Shown here: piece by piece, positions 63,501-64,000 of the stretch
Position numbering within the stretch: position 1 is the first letter of the stretch
Layout of the letters: every line of letters starts with the position of its first letter
Assembly: GCA_037074765.1 (NCBI GenBank)
Contig: JBAMDO010000213.1
Coordinates: forward strand, 28,099-92,098
Source: Mansonella perstans
Taxonomy: Eukaryota; Nematoda; Chromadorea; Rhabditida; Onchocercidae
Direction: 5' to 3'
Length of the DNA: 64,000 bases
The notes under the pieces: model-generated
What the model was told of the DNA's origin: nothing
Database searches by the model: none
What the model saw: only the letters and a program-made list of their open reading frames with translations
Program-made: the position numbers and the translations under genes

Positions 63501-64000
63501 TATTTCATCGATTCATCGATTTTAGGAGATGGAGGTATTGAAACAATTCCTTTATGTGCTGAACATAGCCCAACTCTTGCACTATATGAGGTTAATTTAA
63601 AATCTTTTAAATTCAACAATTTCTTATTATTATTATTAAATTTACCAATAGCAGTTGAAGGATTAATAGATAAAAAAGTCTATGTTGTAAATTTTGTAAA
63701 TTTTCAAAAGACAAAGCAAAATTTCAAAAATTTTCCAAAAATTTTTCAACTTCTTTCTAGGTGTTAAGTATTTCCGTAATTTTTTCGAATAAGTTCTATG
63801 ATGCTGAAAATTTAATACCTATTTAGTATGAATAATTGCCACGAAATCTTTTTTTTTTCAATATTTAAACAAAATCTTAATGAAATACTTTAGGATGAGT
63901 ATCGCACTCATGGACAAAAAATTGGCCAAATGCTACGATCTTTATCGTTATACAATGCAGTTATGCAAAATTCTTCCGAATTGGAAGTTGCTCAGAAAAC
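57543..64000 (+). CDS. K-Cl cotransporter (KCC, SLC12A4-7 type), N-terminal exons
   Basis: The gene runs off the right edge. Exon 1 (57543-57690) begins MLSGSGGTLNRFRVSSVKHP and continues Gln/Pro-rich. Exon 2 (63526-63590) encodes DGGIETIPLCAEHSPTLALY. Exon 3 starts at 63894 (DEYRTHGQKIGQMLRSLSLY) and continues to the edge. Phases agree (1 then 0). The LALYE-DEY...LRSLSLYN block matches the KCC signature (family form NMALFEEEM...LANY) just before the first membrane segment. KCCs export K+ and Cl- electroneutrally and set neuronal or cell-volume chloride. RFRV in exon 1 fits the RFx(V/I) docking site for SPAK/OSR1 kinases (GCK-3 in C. elegans). No membrane segments are reached in the window. 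Exon 1 assignment rests on matching phase, lack of another exon, and the docking motif; extra exons in the 5.8-kb intron cannot be excluded. Confidence 0.7.
57691..63525. other. Large first intron of the KCC gene
   Basis: 5,835 bp, AT-rich with many T and A runs. No exon, RNA gene or transposon is recognised. Scattered GATAAT/GTAACAGCAAT runs occur near 58911-59230. Confidence 0.5.

Overview
This is a eukaryotic, AT-rich window from a nematode. A filarial/spirurid worm is the most likely source: introns are short to medium with GT(AAGT/TTGT)...TTTTCAG ends, the homologues are metazoan, and intergenic DNA is long and T/A-rich. The species cannot be named from sequence alone. Genes are split into exons, so I joined exons by hand using splice signals and codon phase. 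Exon joins are secure for MGRN1, the ZASP-like gene and twinfilin, where every phase agrees. They are only partial for the helicase and for the 34-36 kb gene.

Bases 1-20,935 form a rearranged, repeat-rich block. Its pieces are (i) a truncated forward copy of the 3' half of an NCAM/fasciclin-II-like cell-adhesion gene (1-2192), (ii) a solo LTR of about 695 bp with a 5-bp target duplication (4379-5073), and (iii) two nearly identical tandem 7.5-kb units (5090-12628 and 12629-20162) plus a rearranged partial third unit (20163-20935). Each full unit holds a decayed 3' end of a histone H2B gene with its 3' stem-loop (minus strand), an NCAM Ig-domain fragment (minus), an intact intronless divergent histone H2A gene (plus), a perfect 17-bp-arm hairpin, and the NCAM 3' half (last half Ig, two FnIII, transmembrane, tail; minus) between inverted-repeat arms of about 600 bp. 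No NCAM copy is complete; the breaks in the forward and reverse copies are complementary.

Bases 21,253-30,900 hold two convergent housekeeping genes: a Mahogunin-type RING E3 ubiquitin ligase (MGRN1, +, 11 exons, 502 aa) and an SMUBP2/UPF1-like superfamily 1 helicase (-). Between 34 and 51 kb lie a small Tyr/Arg-rich gene of unknown function (+), a ZASP-motif protein of 769 aa (+), and a complete twinfilin gene (-, 9 exons, 338 aa, with a probable GC-AG intron). The last two belong to actin/Z-line biology. From 57,543 to the right edge are the first exons of a K-Cl cotransporter (KCC, SLC12A family), with a SPAK/OSR1-type RFRV docking motif in exon 1 and a first intron of about 5.8 kb.

The remaining DNA (about 31-34, 36-39.6, 46.8-48.2 and 51-57.5 kb, and the large KCC intron) shows no gene I can support, only simple repeats. 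The most unusual part is the tandem histone/NCAM mosaic. It could be a real recent amplification or partly an assembly effect.
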